Part shown: positions 23,242 to 31,818 of the stretch, piece by piece
Numbering within the stretch: the stretch's first letter is position 1
Layout of the letters: every line of letters begins with the position of its first letter
From: Gp1-AA133 sp964641665
GTDB taxonomy: Bacteria > Acidobacteriota > Terriglobia > Terriglobales > Acidobacteriaceae
NCBI GenBank assembly: GCA_964641665.1
Contig: CAZXKO010000027.1
Coordinates: forward strand, 90,542 to 154,541
Direction: 5' to 3'
Length of the DNA stretch: 64,000 nt
Program-made: the position numbers and the translations under genes
Notes under the pieces: model-generated
What the model saw: the letters and a program-made list of their open reading frames with translations, nothing else
Told to the model about the DNA's origin: nothing
The model's database searches: none

Positions 23242-24633
23242 TCATTCGGCGCCAGGCACAGGCACTATACCGTAGAGCACGACTCCGTGCGATGGGACCG
23301 TGGCGGTAACGGATCCGACGACGCCGAGATCTTTGTGTGCCCAGAGGTCGCGCACCTCGTATTTTGATGCAACGAATCCCAGATCTTTCCATGAGTACTG
23401 GGGATTGTCGGGCGTATTGCCCAGGTTGAAGATGGCCAGGTACTGCAAGTCGCCAGAATCGGCGCGCGACTTCCAGACGACGGTCTTGTCGGTGGTAATC
23501 ACCGGGCTCGCGCCGGCGGAATGCTGATCGAGAGCGATGACTTCGGGGTTCGACAGCAGCGCGGTGGTCCAGGCATCGATCGAGGGCAGATTTCCGCCCA
23601 TCATGAGCGGAGAACGGAACATGGACCAGAGCGTGAACAGCGTACGCTGCTCGTCGTGAGTCAACCGGGTCGAGCGCGCTTTGCCCCATCCGGGGGCGGG
23701 TCCGAGGTAACCGAGGGGCAGCATATCAGCGTCGGGCCAGTGGCCGGCTTCGGTAAGCGGCGCCCATTTTGCGATCCGGGGAAATTGGTCGCCGAGGCCT
23801 TGGGGGTACTGGACGTCGCTGTGCCAAAGGTCCCAGATGTCATCGGAGATGCGCCACATTTGCGCGTACTCACGCATCTCGTCGACTTTTTCGATGGGCG
23901 CGGCCCCGGGGGATAGGCTTAAAACGATGGGGCGGCCTGTCTTGCGGAGCGCGAGACTCAACGTACGGATGTCGTCCCCCTTGTAGGGACGACTCGCGAT
24001 GCAATCGACTTTAATCAGATCGACGCCCCACCCGGCATAGAGGCGGGCGATGGAATCGTAATAGGCCTGGGCTGCGGGCTTCGAAGGGTCAGTTCCGTAG
24101 TTGTCGGGATTCCAGGGGCAAAGGTCGGAGGTGTTCACGGCATCGGCGGCGTGGTATTCGGAGCCCTCGATGGAGAGATTCTCCTCGACCGCTAGTTTGG
24201 GCACACCACGAAGAATGTGGATACCGAATTTCAAGCCCAGTGAGTGCACATAGTCGGCAATAGGCTTGAACCCGGCGCCGTTGGCGGCAGACGGAAACCG
24301 GCTCACGGGCGGAATATAGCGGCCGTGGACATCAAGGCTGAACTGCGACGTTTTCGAGTTCCCTTCCGGTGTGGGATTGGTGACGAACCACTCCATGTCG
24401 ATGACAGCGAACTGCCAGCCGAAAGGCTTCAGATGGGCTGCGAGCCATTCGGCATTGGCTTTGAAGTCGGCTTCGGTGATAGTGGTGCCATACGAGTCCC
24501 AGCTGTTCCAGCCCATGGGTGGGCTTTCGGCGAGGAAGGACTGACCCGTTTGGGCTGCGGCTGCAGGCGTCAGGAGGCTGAAGAGCGCAGCGGATGTCGC
24601 AAGCCAACGCAGATAGGGGCGGAGGTGTTTCAC
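23242..24633 (-). CDS. GH27 alpha-galactosidase, secreted
   Basis: A protein of about 463 residues with a signal peptide (YLRWLATSAALFSLLTPAAAA). The GH27 signature PPMGWNSWDSYG opens the mature domain, followed by FAVIDMEWF, LIKVDCIAS (nucleophile aspartate in the K-x-D motif) and WRISDDIWD (acid/base aspartate). It removes terminal alpha-galactose, or beta-L-arabinopyranose as some GH27 enzymes do, from plant polysaccharides. I favour the GTG at 24633, just after the araB stop; upstream in-frame ATG 24687 would overlap araB by 47 bp. It is part of the operon between araB and the mutarotase. Confidence 0.9.
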   Translation of the reverse strand: MKHLRPYLRWLATSAALFSLLTPAAAAQTGQSFLAESPPMGWNSWDSYGTTITEADFKANAEWLAAHLKPFGWQFAVIDMEWFVTNPTPEGNSKTSQFSLDVHGRYIPPVSRFPSAANGAGFKPIADYVHSLGLKFGIHILRGVPKLAVEENLSIEGSEYHAADAVNTSDLCPWNPDNYGTDPSKPAAQAYYDSIARLYAGWGVDLIKVDCIASRPYKGDDIRTLSLALRKTGRPIVLSLSPGAAPIEKVDEMREYAQMWRISDDIWDLWHSDVQYPQGLGDQFPRIAKWAPLTEAGHWPDADMLPLGYLGPAPGWGKARSTRLTHDEQRTLFTLWSMFRSPLMMGGNLPSIDAWTTALLSNPEVIALDQHSAGASPVITTDKTVVWKSRADSGDLQYLAIFNLGNTPDNPQYSWKDLGFVASKYEVRDLWAHKDLGVVGSVTATVPSHGVVLYGIVPVPGAE

Positions 24634-24640
24634 AATCGGA

Positions 24641-26233
24641 TCAGGCTTTTGCGAGAACTCGATCCTTGAGCACGGACTCAGATACACGAATCAACGTGGG
24701 CAGAACGCTGGCCAATGGATTCTTGCCTGGCTCGCCGAGGGCGAAGTACAGGTCGCGATAAAGCGGGTAGAGCAGGTTGTAGACGCGCTGCGCATCGGAG
24801 TCGGGCTCGTAGACCTTGTTGGTAGGGCAGATCTTATCCTGCGCGTCTTCTACGGACTTGAAAGTACCGGCGGCAAGGAACGCAAAAATAGCGGAGCCGA
24901 GACTCACCACGCTCCTGCTGGGGACAAGCACCGGACAACCGAGAACGCTGGCGTAGATGCGGTTCAGAACGTCGTTTTTCTGCGGAATACCACCGGCATT
25001 GATGACGCGCTTGATGTGCACGCCATGGCCGGCCATGCGGTCGAGGATGACGCGGGTGTGGAAGGCGGTGCCCTCAATGGCGGCGAATAGCTCGTCCTGG
25101 GCCGTGGTCTGCAGGTTCCACCCGAGGGTCACGCCGCGCAGGTTGGGATTCACCAGGACGGTGCGGTCGCCGTTGTCCCAGGTGAGGCGAAGGAGTCCGG
25201 TCTGGCCAGCGCGGTAATCCTCCAAGCCTTTACTCAGGGTAGCGACGTCGGTGCCGGCGCGGGTCGCGATGGCGTTGAAGATGTCACCCACAGCAGAGAG
25301 TCCGGCTTCGATTCCGGTCCGGCGGGGGTGAACACTTCCCTGCACCACGCCGCAGACCCCAGGCACGAGGTTCACCGAGGGCGTGATGCCGATGATGCAG
25401 GTTGAGGTGCCGACGACGTTGACCATATCGTCGGTACGGCAGCCGGCGCCGATGGCGTCCCAGTGCGCGTCGAAGGCGCCGACGGGAATCGGGATCCCGG
25501 CCTTGAGGCCAAGTTGCTCGGCCCAGTAAGGCGAGAGCGTTCCGGCAATCTGGTCGGAGGCGGCGAACTCGCCGTCCAGCTTTTCACGAACGCCGTCGAG
25601 GAGGGGATCGACCTTGGTCAGGAACTCTTGGGGGGGGAGGCCTCCGAGAGATGCGTTCCAGAGCCACTTGTGGCCCATGGCGCAGACGCTGCGCTTTGCT
25701 TTTTTCGAATCGGTGATGCCGCAGAGCGTGGCGGCCACCATGTCGCAGTGCTCGAAGGCGGAGACAAACCGTGGGCGCAGCGTGGGGTTGTGACGGAGCC
25801 AATGCAGGAGTTTGGAGAACCCCCACTCGGAGGAATAGACGCCACCACACCACTCGATGGCCTCCAGTCCCTCGCGGTGGGCGGCCTCGGTGATTTCGGC
25901 AGCTTCGCCTTTCGCGCGGTGGTCGCACCAGAGGTAGTAGTCGTCGAGCGGTTCCATGCCCGCGCCAACGGGGATGACGGAGGAGCCAGTGGTGTCGAGG
26001 GCGATGGCCTCGATTTTGTCCCCCGAGACGCCGGCATTCTTAAGTGCCTGGCGCGTGGCGGCGGCAAGGGCGCGCATGTGGTCGGCATGCGATTGAGTGG
26101 CGTACTCGGGATCTTCCCGCTTGCGGTGGAGTGGGTATTCGGCGACGGCGGAGTTCAGGAGACCCCGCTCGCTGTCCACGATCGAGACACGAACGCTGAG
26201 GGTGCCGAAGTCGACGCCGGCAACAATGGCCAT
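24641..26233 (-). CDS. L-ribulokinase
   Basis: A 530-residue FGGY-family carbohydrate kinase. The N-terminal phosphate motif GVDFGTLSVRVSIVD and the block ALDTTGSSVIPVGAGMEPLDDYYLWCDHRA are diagnostic for ribulokinase AraB, as is the C-terminal INAGGIPQKNDVLNRIYA. It phosphorylates L-ribulose to L-ribulose 5-phosphate using ATP in the cytoplasm. Its start overlaps the stop of the isomerase gene by one base (TGATG), so the isomerase and kinase are translationally coupled. Confidence 0.95.
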   Translation of the reverse strand: MAIVAGVDFGTLSVRVSIVDSERGLLNSAVAEYPLHRKREDPEYATQSHADHMRALAAATRQALKNAGVSGDKIEAIALDTTGSSVIPVGAGMEPLDDYYLWCDHRAKGEAAEITEAAHREGLEAIEWCGGVYSSEWGFSKLLHWLRHNPTLRPRFVSAFEHCDMVAATLCGITDSKKAKRSVCAMGHKWLWNASLGGLPPQEFLTKVDPLLDGVREKLDGEFAASDQIAGTLSPYWAEQLGLKAGIPIPVGAFDAHWDAIGAGCRTDDMVNVVGTSTCIIGITPSVNLVPGVCGVVQGSVHPRRTGIEAGLSAVGDIFNAIATRAGTDVATLSKGLEDYRAGQTGLLRLTWDNGDRTVLVNPNLRGVTLGWNLQTTAQDELFAAIEGTAFHTRVILDRMAGHGVHIKRVINAGGIPQKNDVLNRIYASVLGCPVLVPSRSVVSLGSAIFAFLAAGTFKSVEDAQDKICPTNKVYEPDSDAQRVYNLLYPLYRDLYFALGEPGKNPLASVLPTLIRVSESVLKDRVLAKA

Positions 26234-27666
26234 CAGCAGGCTCCGTTGGGTCCGTCGTGCCAGTACATATCCCAGCCGAGGTAGCGGGTGGTTGCTTCCT
26301 GAACCGCGCCGGCGACGGTGGAGAGGTTGGCAGCGACGTGATGTTCAAAACCGTTCTCGCAGATATAGTGCAGAAGCCTCTGCATGTGGGGGATCTCGAC
26401 AACGCCGGCGCCGCCGAAGGTATTGAGCGGATCGTCGGTAAACCTGCCTTCGCCCACGTAGCCGCGCATTTTCCCGGCGGTGTCGTCGGTGGAGAAGCGC
26501 GCGAAACTCATTTTTTCCGGCTTGATCAAGCCGACGCAGGTGCCGAAGGTATTTTCTTTGCCGACCGTGCCAGCGATGATTTCCTGGAAGTTCATCTTCA
26601 CCGAGCGGAAGAAGTGCTTGGGCAGGTTGGAGCAGTGGAAACAGACGGCCTTGTTGGGATCGGCGCCGTAGTTGTTATTCCAGTCGAGAAGCGCCGAGGG
26701 CGTACCGGAAGCCAGGCGCAGAGCATGCATGCCGAGGACGCCGCAGATATCCACTTCACAGGCGCTGGAGAGCAGGCTGTCGCTCATCATGCTCATGATG
26801 GTGCAGGGGACGACGCCGAGATTCTCTTCGATCGAAGTCCAGCACTGCACCGCACTGATGGCGACTTCGGTGGCGGCCATCCACTGGTCGACAACCGCAC
26901 CGAGCTTGGCCATCTTCATCAGGGCAGCCGCCGGGACGTCTTTTGAGTCCACGTACTTCCTGATGGCAGCAAGCTTCGCTTGGGCCGCGTCATCATTGTC
27001 TTTCATCCGCTCGATACGGCCCAAAACCTCGGAGAGGTCGAGGGTCTCGATGGAGATGCCCTGCGATTCGAGAATCTTTTCGCTGTAACGGACGGTGTTG
27101 AAGGCAGTTGGACGCGCGCCGATGGCGCCGACCCTCAGGTTGCGGAAGCCGTTCACCACGCGGCAGACGGCGGCGAACCACTGGAGATCCTTGGCAAACT
27201 CGGGCGAGTCCGGAGCTTCGGTGTGGAGAGTGGTGATCGAGTAGGGGATGCCATACTGGCGCAGGTTATTGCACGCCGACATTTTTCCGCAGAAGCTGTC
27301 GCGGCGGAAGGCGATGGTCATCTTCTTGGGATCATCGGGTGTGGCCTGAACAAGGACGGGGACGTGCAAGTCAGCGAGGCGAAGCGTGTCAGCGATGGCG
27401 CGCTCTTCGCCGAAGTTGGGCAGGGTCACGATCACGCCGTCGATGCGGTCGCGATTGCGCTTAAACAGGTCGGCGCAACGTTTGGACTCTTCGCGGGTTT
27501 CGACTGCGCCGTACTTGCTTTCCTCAGGGCTCAGCGCGACCACGTCCATGCCTGCGGCTTCGAGAACGCGAAGGATTTCTTCGCGGCCACTCTTGGCCAG
27601 GTGATCGGGGAAGAAGCCACGATTCCCAACGATCAGCCCCATCGTCATTTTTTTTGTATTCGCCAT
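26233..27666 (-). CDS. L-fucose/L-arabinose isomerase family protein (COG2407 type)
   Basis: A 477-residue sugar isomerase related to L-fucose isomerase, not to classical AraA (the YEFWFVTGSQ-like AraA N-terminus is absent). The segment SACEVDICGVLGMHALRL...ALLDWNNNY supplies the Glu and Asp expected as Mn2+ ligands in FucI, and a HFFRSVKMNFQE block and FTDDPL follow. Because it lies between a transporter, araB and araD, its likely reaction is L-arabinose to L-ribulose, filling the missing araA slot. The start ATG 27666 follows a purine-rich GGGGAAGGAAA. Substrate is inference from context; L-fucose or D-arabinose are alternatives. Confidence 0.85.
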   Translation of the reverse strand: MANTKKMTMGLIVGNRGFFPDHLAKSGREEILRVLEAAGMDVVALSPEESKYGAVETREESKRCADLFKRNRDRIDGVIVTLPNFGEERAIADTLRLADLHVPVLVQATPDDPKKMTIAFRRDSFCGKMSACNNLRQYGIPYSITTLHTEAPDSPEFAKDLQWFAAVCRVVNGFRNLRVGAIGARPTAFNTVRYSEKILESQGISIETLDLSEVLGRIERMKDNDDAAQAKLAAIRKYVDSKDVPAAALMKMAKLGAVVDQWMAATEVAISAVQCWTSIEENLGVVPCTIMSMMSDSLLSSACEVDICGVLGMHALRLASGTPSALLDWNNNYGADPNKAVCFHCSNLPKHFFRSVKMNFQEIIAGTVGKENTFGTCVGLIKPEKMSFARFSTDDTAGKMRGYVGEGRFTDDPLNTFGGAGVVEIPHMQRLLHYICENGFEHHVAANLSTVAGAVQEATTRYLGWDMYWHDGPNGAC

Positions 27667-27786
27667 GGCCCGTTTCCTTCCCCTTCAAAATACTGACGCC
27701 GCTTCCGGACTTGCCTCACCGAGTCGGGGCGGCATCTCGGTGCAGGTTCTGCCACCGGTTGCTGGTGCTTGAGAAGCTGGCAAACG

Positions 27787-28002
27787 CTACTTGTACTTAC
27801 TCGGCCGGAACAGAGTGCAGTACAAGCTTCCCAGGACCATCAACAGGGCGCCCCACCAAACCGGGGCGTGTAACTCAGCCTCGACCGTGGCCGACGGATG
27901 CGACCACTCCGCCAAGCCGCTCACGAAAATCAGGACTCCATAGATAGAGAACAGCACTCCCACGAAGAACCACACCGGGATGATGTGATGTTTTTCGCTC
28001 AT
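27787..28002 (-). CDS. Small two-TM membrane protein linked to the symporter
   Basis: A 71-residue protein with two hydrophobic helices (about 9-30 and 49-64) and a short basic C-terminus (RPSKYK). The motif VWFFVGVLFSIYGVLIFVSGLAEW followed by HAPVWWG is of a conserved type I have seen next to sodium:solute symporters, with no named function. It begins 6 bp after the symporter stop and 120 bp before the isomerase start, so it is inside the operon. It may be an accessory subunit of the transporter, by analogy with DUF485 and ActP. Confidence 0.75.
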   Translation of the reverse strand: MSEKHHIIPVWFFVGVLFSIYGVLIFVSGLAEWSHPSATVEAELHAPVWWGALLMVLGSLYCTLFRPSKYK

Positions 28003-28008
28003 AGAGAA

Positions 28009-29712
28009 TCACCAGAAAATGATTTGCAGAACCACTAAAGCAACGAGTGCGAGCGCGCCCCAGACAATCGGCCGGTGCAACCAATTTGTGTGTTCTTCGT
28101 GTGCGACTTCCGTAAGGGAATAGACCAAGCCCCTCAGCTCCGCGTCGGGCCGGGGTTTCGTGACAAGAGTTACCAGAACGGTGACGACAACGCAGGTTAC
28201 ACAGGACCACAGCGCCTGATACATGGCCTGCGCGAGTCCTTTCGCCATTGGAGACAACGCGAACACACTGACCCAACGCGTATCCAGCTTCATGAGGGTG
28301 AACATGGTGACGGAGGAGCTCACCCCGGCCAGCAAGCCCAGAAAACCGGCGGAGCGGCTGACCCTCTTCCACATCATGCCGAGCAACACGGTGCCAAACA
28401 GAGGCGCGATGAAGAATCCGAAGAGGGCCTGCACGTAGTCCATCATGCTGGCGAAGCGCATCACCAGATACGCAGTCCCAATGCTGACGATCAAGCCGAT
28501 GATGGTGCACCAACGGCCCATCGACACGTAGTGCCTGTCCGGGGCGTCCTTGCGGATAAATGGACGATAGAGATCGTAGGTCCACACGGTGGCAAACGCG
28601 CTGACGTTTCCGGCCATGCCGGCCATGAAGCCGGCTACCAGCGCAGTAATGCCCAAGCCCAACAGGCCGGGACCGCAGTAGCGGGCGAGCATCAGGGGAA
28701 GCACATCGTCATATTTATATTGCCCCGGCAACGCCTCGCTGCCCGGAACCAGGTGCATCGGCAGGACCGCGCGCCCGAGCAAGCCAGGAAGAATCACGAT
28801 CAACGGCACAGCCATCTTGAAAAACGAACCGATGATGGGCGCCAATTTCGCCGACCGCACATTCTTGGCAGATAAGACGCGCTGCACGACCAGAAAGTCT
28901 GTGGTCCAGTAGCCCATCGCCTGCACAGCTCCAAGGCCAAACACGATGCCGGTCCAGTGAATGCCCATCGGGTTCGAGGAGAAGGAGTGCATCGGGCCCC
29001 ACATATGGGTGAAGTCCTGGCCGGGAAAATTCTGGTGAATCCGGGCGACCATGCCATTCCACCCGCCGGTTTCGATCAGACCGAGGATAGGAATAAGGAG
29101 GGCGCCGAACCAGATGAGAAAGAACTGCAGGACTTCGTTGAAAATGGCCGAAAACAGGCCGCCCGCCGCCACGTAGATGCCGACCGTCAAGGAAGACGTG
29201 ATGAGACTGAAGTGGATGTTCCAGCCCAGGACAACTTGCATGACCACGGCCATGGCATACATGTTGACGCCCGACATCAGGATGGTCATGACGGCGAAGG
29301 TCACAGCACTAAGCCCGCTGGCCTCAGGTCCATAGCGCAATTGCAGGTAACCGGGGACAGAATGGGTTTTCGATATGTAGTAAAAAGGCATCATCACGAT
29401 GCCCAGAAACACCATGGCGGGAATGGCACCGATCCAATACCAGTGCGCGGCCATAATGCCGTACTGGTAGGCGTTCCCAGCCCAGCCGAGCAATTCCAGC
29501 GAACCGAGGTTGGCGGAAACGAAGGCCAACCCGGCGACCCAAGCGGTCATCTCGCGACCGGCCAGAAAGAAGTCTTCGCCGGTGGTAGCGAAGCGCTTCA
29601 GGTAAAAGCCGATAGCGAGGACTAAGGCGAAATAAATCACGACGATCGCGATGTCCACTGTGGACATATGCACGAGTCGTTCTGGAACAATCGAGGCCAA
29701 AGCTAGCGTCAT
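28009..29712 (-). CDS. Sodium:solute symporter (SSS family), sugar type
   Basis: A 567-residue transporter with about 14 transmembrane segments. The LAGREMTAWVAGLAFVSANLGSLELLGWAGNAYQYGI region is the SGLT/VSGLT-like substrate- and Na+-binding part of SSS sugar symporters. A long cytoplasmic loop (ELRGLVYSLTEVAHEE) precedes the last helix. It probably imports L-arabinose or galactose with Na+. The start at 29712 overlaps the araD stop by 4 bp (ATGA); an internal Met at 29667 (MSTVDIAIVVIYF) aligns with the first helix and is the alternative. Confidence 0.9.
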   Translation of the reverse strand: MTLALASIVPERLVHMSTVDIAIVVIYFALVLAIGFYLKRFATTGEDFFLAGREMTAWVAGLAFVSANLGSLELLGWAGNAYQYGIMAAHWYWIGAIPAMVFLGIVMMPFYYISKTHSVPGYLQLRYGPEASGLSAVTFAVMTILMSGVNMYAMAVVMQVVLGWNIHFSLITSSLTVGIYVAAGGLFSAIFNEVLQFFLIWFGALLIPILGLIETGGWNGMVARIHQNFPGQDFTHMWGPMHSFSSNPMGIHWTGIVFGLGAVQAMGYWTTDFLVVQRVLSAKNVRSAKLAPIIGSFFKMAVPLIVILPGLLGRAVLPMHLVPGSEALPGQYKYDDVLPLMLARYCGPGLLGLGITALVAGFMAGMAGNVSAFATVWTYDLYRPFIRKDAPDRHYVSMGRWCTIIGLIVSIGTAYLVMRFASMMDYVQALFGFFIAPLFGTVLLGMMWKRVSRSAGFLGLLAGVSSSVTMFTLMKLDTRWVSVFALSPMAKGLAQAMYQALWSCVTCVVVTVLVTLVTKPRPDAELRGLVYSLTEVAHEEHTNWLHRPIVWGALALVALVVLQIIFW

Positions 29713-30413
29713 TTCGTGTCCTTTGGCTGCCCGTAGTATGCGTTCTTACCGTGCTTCCTCAGGTAGTGCTTGTCGTGAAGTCCGCGGCCGATGGGCTCGG
29801 CGGCATGGTTAATTCCGCCGGTGAAGTATGCCATGCGAGCAACCGACTCCAGGATGACGGCATTGTGGGCAGCGATTTGCGTGTCGGGTCCCCAACAAAA
29901 CGGTCCATGGTTGGCGACCAGGACCGCGGGAATTGCCGCATAATCGATTCGCTGGAACGCCCGCACTATAGCATGCCCGGTGTTCAGCTCGTAGTCGGAG
30001 GCAATATCCTTGTCCGTCATCACTTCAGTGACGGGAACCGGACCGTGGAAGTAGTCCGCGTGGGTGGTTCCGAAGCACGGAATGACGCGCCGGGCCTGGG
30101 CCCACGCGGTAGCGTATTCAGAGTGGGTGTGCGCCACGCCACCGATGTCGGGAAACGCCTTGTAGAGGGCAATATGGGTAGGAAGATCCGAGGATGGGCG
30201 ATGATTTCCCTCGACTGGCTTGCCTTCCAAATCGGTGATGACAAGGTGCGCCGGAGTCATGGTCTCGTACGGGACACCACTGGGCTTGATAACGACCAGG
30301 CCATCTTTGCGGGAGATGCCGCTGACATTGCCGAAGGTATAAAGGACAAGGCCGCGGCGGACCAGTTCGAGATTGGCGTCGAGCACGGCTTCGCGCAAGC
30401 TAGTCAGCAACAT
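29709..30413 (-). CDS. L-ribulose-5-phosphate 4-epimerase
   Basis: A 234-residue class II aldolase-fold enzyme. The N-terminal LELVRRGLVLYTFGNVSG, the metal ligands in AHTHSEYATAW, the ANHGPFCWG block and the C-terminal DKHYLRKHGKNAYYGQ are those of AraD/UlaF/SgbE. With araB and the isomerase it completes L-arabinose conversion to D-xylulose 5-phosphate. It is the first gene of the operon, and a LacI-type operator candidate lies 32 bp upstream of its start codon. No strong SD is visible. Confidence 0.95.
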   Translation of the reverse strand: MLLTSLREAVLDANLELVRRGLVLYTFGNVSGISRKDGLVVIKPSGVPYETMTPAHLVITDLEGKPVEGNHRPSSDLPTHIALYKAFPDIGGVAHTHSEYATAWAQARRVIPCFGTTHADYFHGPVPVTEVMTDKDIASDYELNTGHAIVRAFQRIDYAAIPAVLVANHGPFCWGPDTQIAAHNAVILESVARMAYFTGGINHAAEPIGRGLHDKHYLRKHGKNAYYGQPKDTK

Positions 30414-30444
30414 GAGAGGCCCCGGCGGGCGGAAGACTGCTACA

Positions 30445-30456
30445 GTAATCGTTTAC
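30445..30456. promoter_or_regulatory. LacI-type operator candidate O1 (araD)
   Basis: GTAATCGTTTAC has the TAA-n-CG-n-TTA form with the central CG typical of LacI/GalR operators. It lies 32 bp upstream of araD. The segment CGTTTACCGTG recurs as CGTTTACCATG just before the lacI gene. Confidence 0.55.
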
Positions 30457-30641
30457 CGTGCTCCGAGAAATTAGAGCACGCCGCGGCTTTTGTCAATCTC
30501 CGTTCGGGGGGTGCACGACCGTAGGTTTCCACCCTCCCGGGAAGCGGACCTGCGTGCTACCTGCCTGATCCAGACGAGGTAATCCACACCCCACAAACAC
30601 CGACAAGTCGCGAGTACCTTTCTGATAATGTCAACGTATGA

Positions 30642-30654
30642 GGCAACGTTTACC
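30642..30654. promoter_or_regulatory. LacI-type operator candidate O2 (lacI)
   Basis: GGCAACGTTTACC contains a central AACGTT and shares the right half CGTTTACC with O1. It ends 38 bp before the LacI start codon, a position suited to autoregulation. Confidence 0.45.
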
Positions 30655-30692
30655 ATGCTAGAATCCCGGCAGGCCACCGGACACCACCCCAA

Positions 30693-31745
30693 ATGGATAT
30701 CCGAGAAATTGCCAAGCGAGCGCGAGTCTCCACCGCCACAGTGTCACGCGTTGTGAACCGAATTCCCACCGTGAACCCTCAGATGGCGAAGCGTGTGTGG
30801 AACGTGATCGAGGAACTCGGCTACTACCCCAACACGCAGGCGCGCGCGTTGGTGTCGGGGCGGAGCCGGATCTTTGGTCTCATTATCTCCGATATTACGA
30901 ATCCGTTCTTTCCGGAAATCGTCCAGGTGTTTGAGGCGATCGCGGTACAGCGCGACTACGAAATTCTGCTCAGTTCGACCGGTAACGATCCCAAACGCAT
31001 GGAAGGTGCCGTGCGCCGCATGCTTGAGCGCCGCGTGGAAGGCGTGGCCGTGCTGACTTTCGGTATGGAAGAGGCACTGTTGGAAGGTCTAAAGGTGAGA
31101 AAGGTACCGCTCGTGTTCGTGGACGTGGGGCCGCAGCGGCCGGCGGTCAGCAACATACGAATCGATTACGTGCACGGTATCAGGCAAGGAGTTCAGCATC
31201 TGGCTGCCCTCCGCCACGAAAAAATTGCGTTCATTACGGGACCGCTACGCCTGAAATCGGCGGTGGCGCGGCAGCAAGCGTTCCTGCGCTCGATGCAGGA
31301 GATTGGATTGGAATCCGATCCTGGGCTGATCGTCGAGGGCAACCATACCCTGGAAGGCGGAATGGCCGCCTTCGAGCGATTGCTGGCGCGGCCGGTGCGG
31401 CCGACCGCCGTCATGTGCTCCAATGACATGACGGCAATTGGTGTGATGCGGAAGAGCCACGAGGCGAAGCTGACGATTCCCGATGACCTCTCGGTGATTG
31501 GGTTCGATGACATTCACCTCGCCCAATTCGTTCTTCCGCCACTTACAACCATCCAGATGTCGCAAGCGGAACTCGCTCGACTGGCGTTCAACGCGCTGAT
31601 GGCGGACGTGGAACGGCAGACACCCGCACCCAGCGGAACGGAATACGTGCTCAAAACAAACCTCATCCTGCGTGAATCCACAAGTCTGAATTCGCCGAGC
31701 ACGCCTAAGAACTCCAACTCACGCCACGTCGCTACGCACCAGTAA
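30693..31745 (+). CDS. LacI-family transcriptional regulator
   Basis: A 350-residue regulator. The N-terminal DNA-binding domain IREIAKRARVSTATVSRVVN has the LacI helix-turn-helix, and the hinge-helix segment (NTQARALVSGRSR) follows. The rest is a periplasmic-binding-protein-like effector domain (IFGLIISDITNPFF; PTAVMCSNDMTAIGVM; DDLSVIGFDDIHLAQ). It is divergent from the arabinose operon with a 279-bp gap carrying two operator-like palindromes, so it most likely represses the araD operon until a pentose or galactose-like sugar binds. ATG 30693 has no clear SD. Confidence 0.92.
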   Translation: MDIREIAKRARVSTATVSRVVNRIPTVNPQMAKRVWNVIEELGYYPNTQARALVSGRSRIFGLIISDITNPFFPEIVQVFEAIAVQRDYEILLSSTGNDPKRMEGAVRRMLERRVEGVAVLTFGMEEALLEGLKVRKVPLVFVDVGPQRPAVSNIRIDYVHGIRQGVQHLAALRHEKIAFITGPLRLKSAVARQQAFLRSMQEIGLESDPGLIVEGNHTLEGGMAAFERLLARPVRPTAVMCSNDMTAIGVMRKSHEAKLTIPDDLSVIGFDDIHLAQFVLPPLTTIQMSQAELARLAFNALMADVERQTPAPSGTEYVLKTNLILRESTSLNSPSTPKNSNSRHVATHQ

Positions 31746-31818
31746 CGATCCTGTTGATCAACTCAACCTACGAGATTGAAGAAGCGGACGGCGAGCGCGT
31801 CGCCCTCCGTTCACCCAC

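Noticed and set aside
22150..23367. 405-codon open frame on the plus strand opposite galM
   Set aside because: It mirrors the codon pattern of the mutarotase gene on the other strand, has no ribosome site and no recognisable domain.
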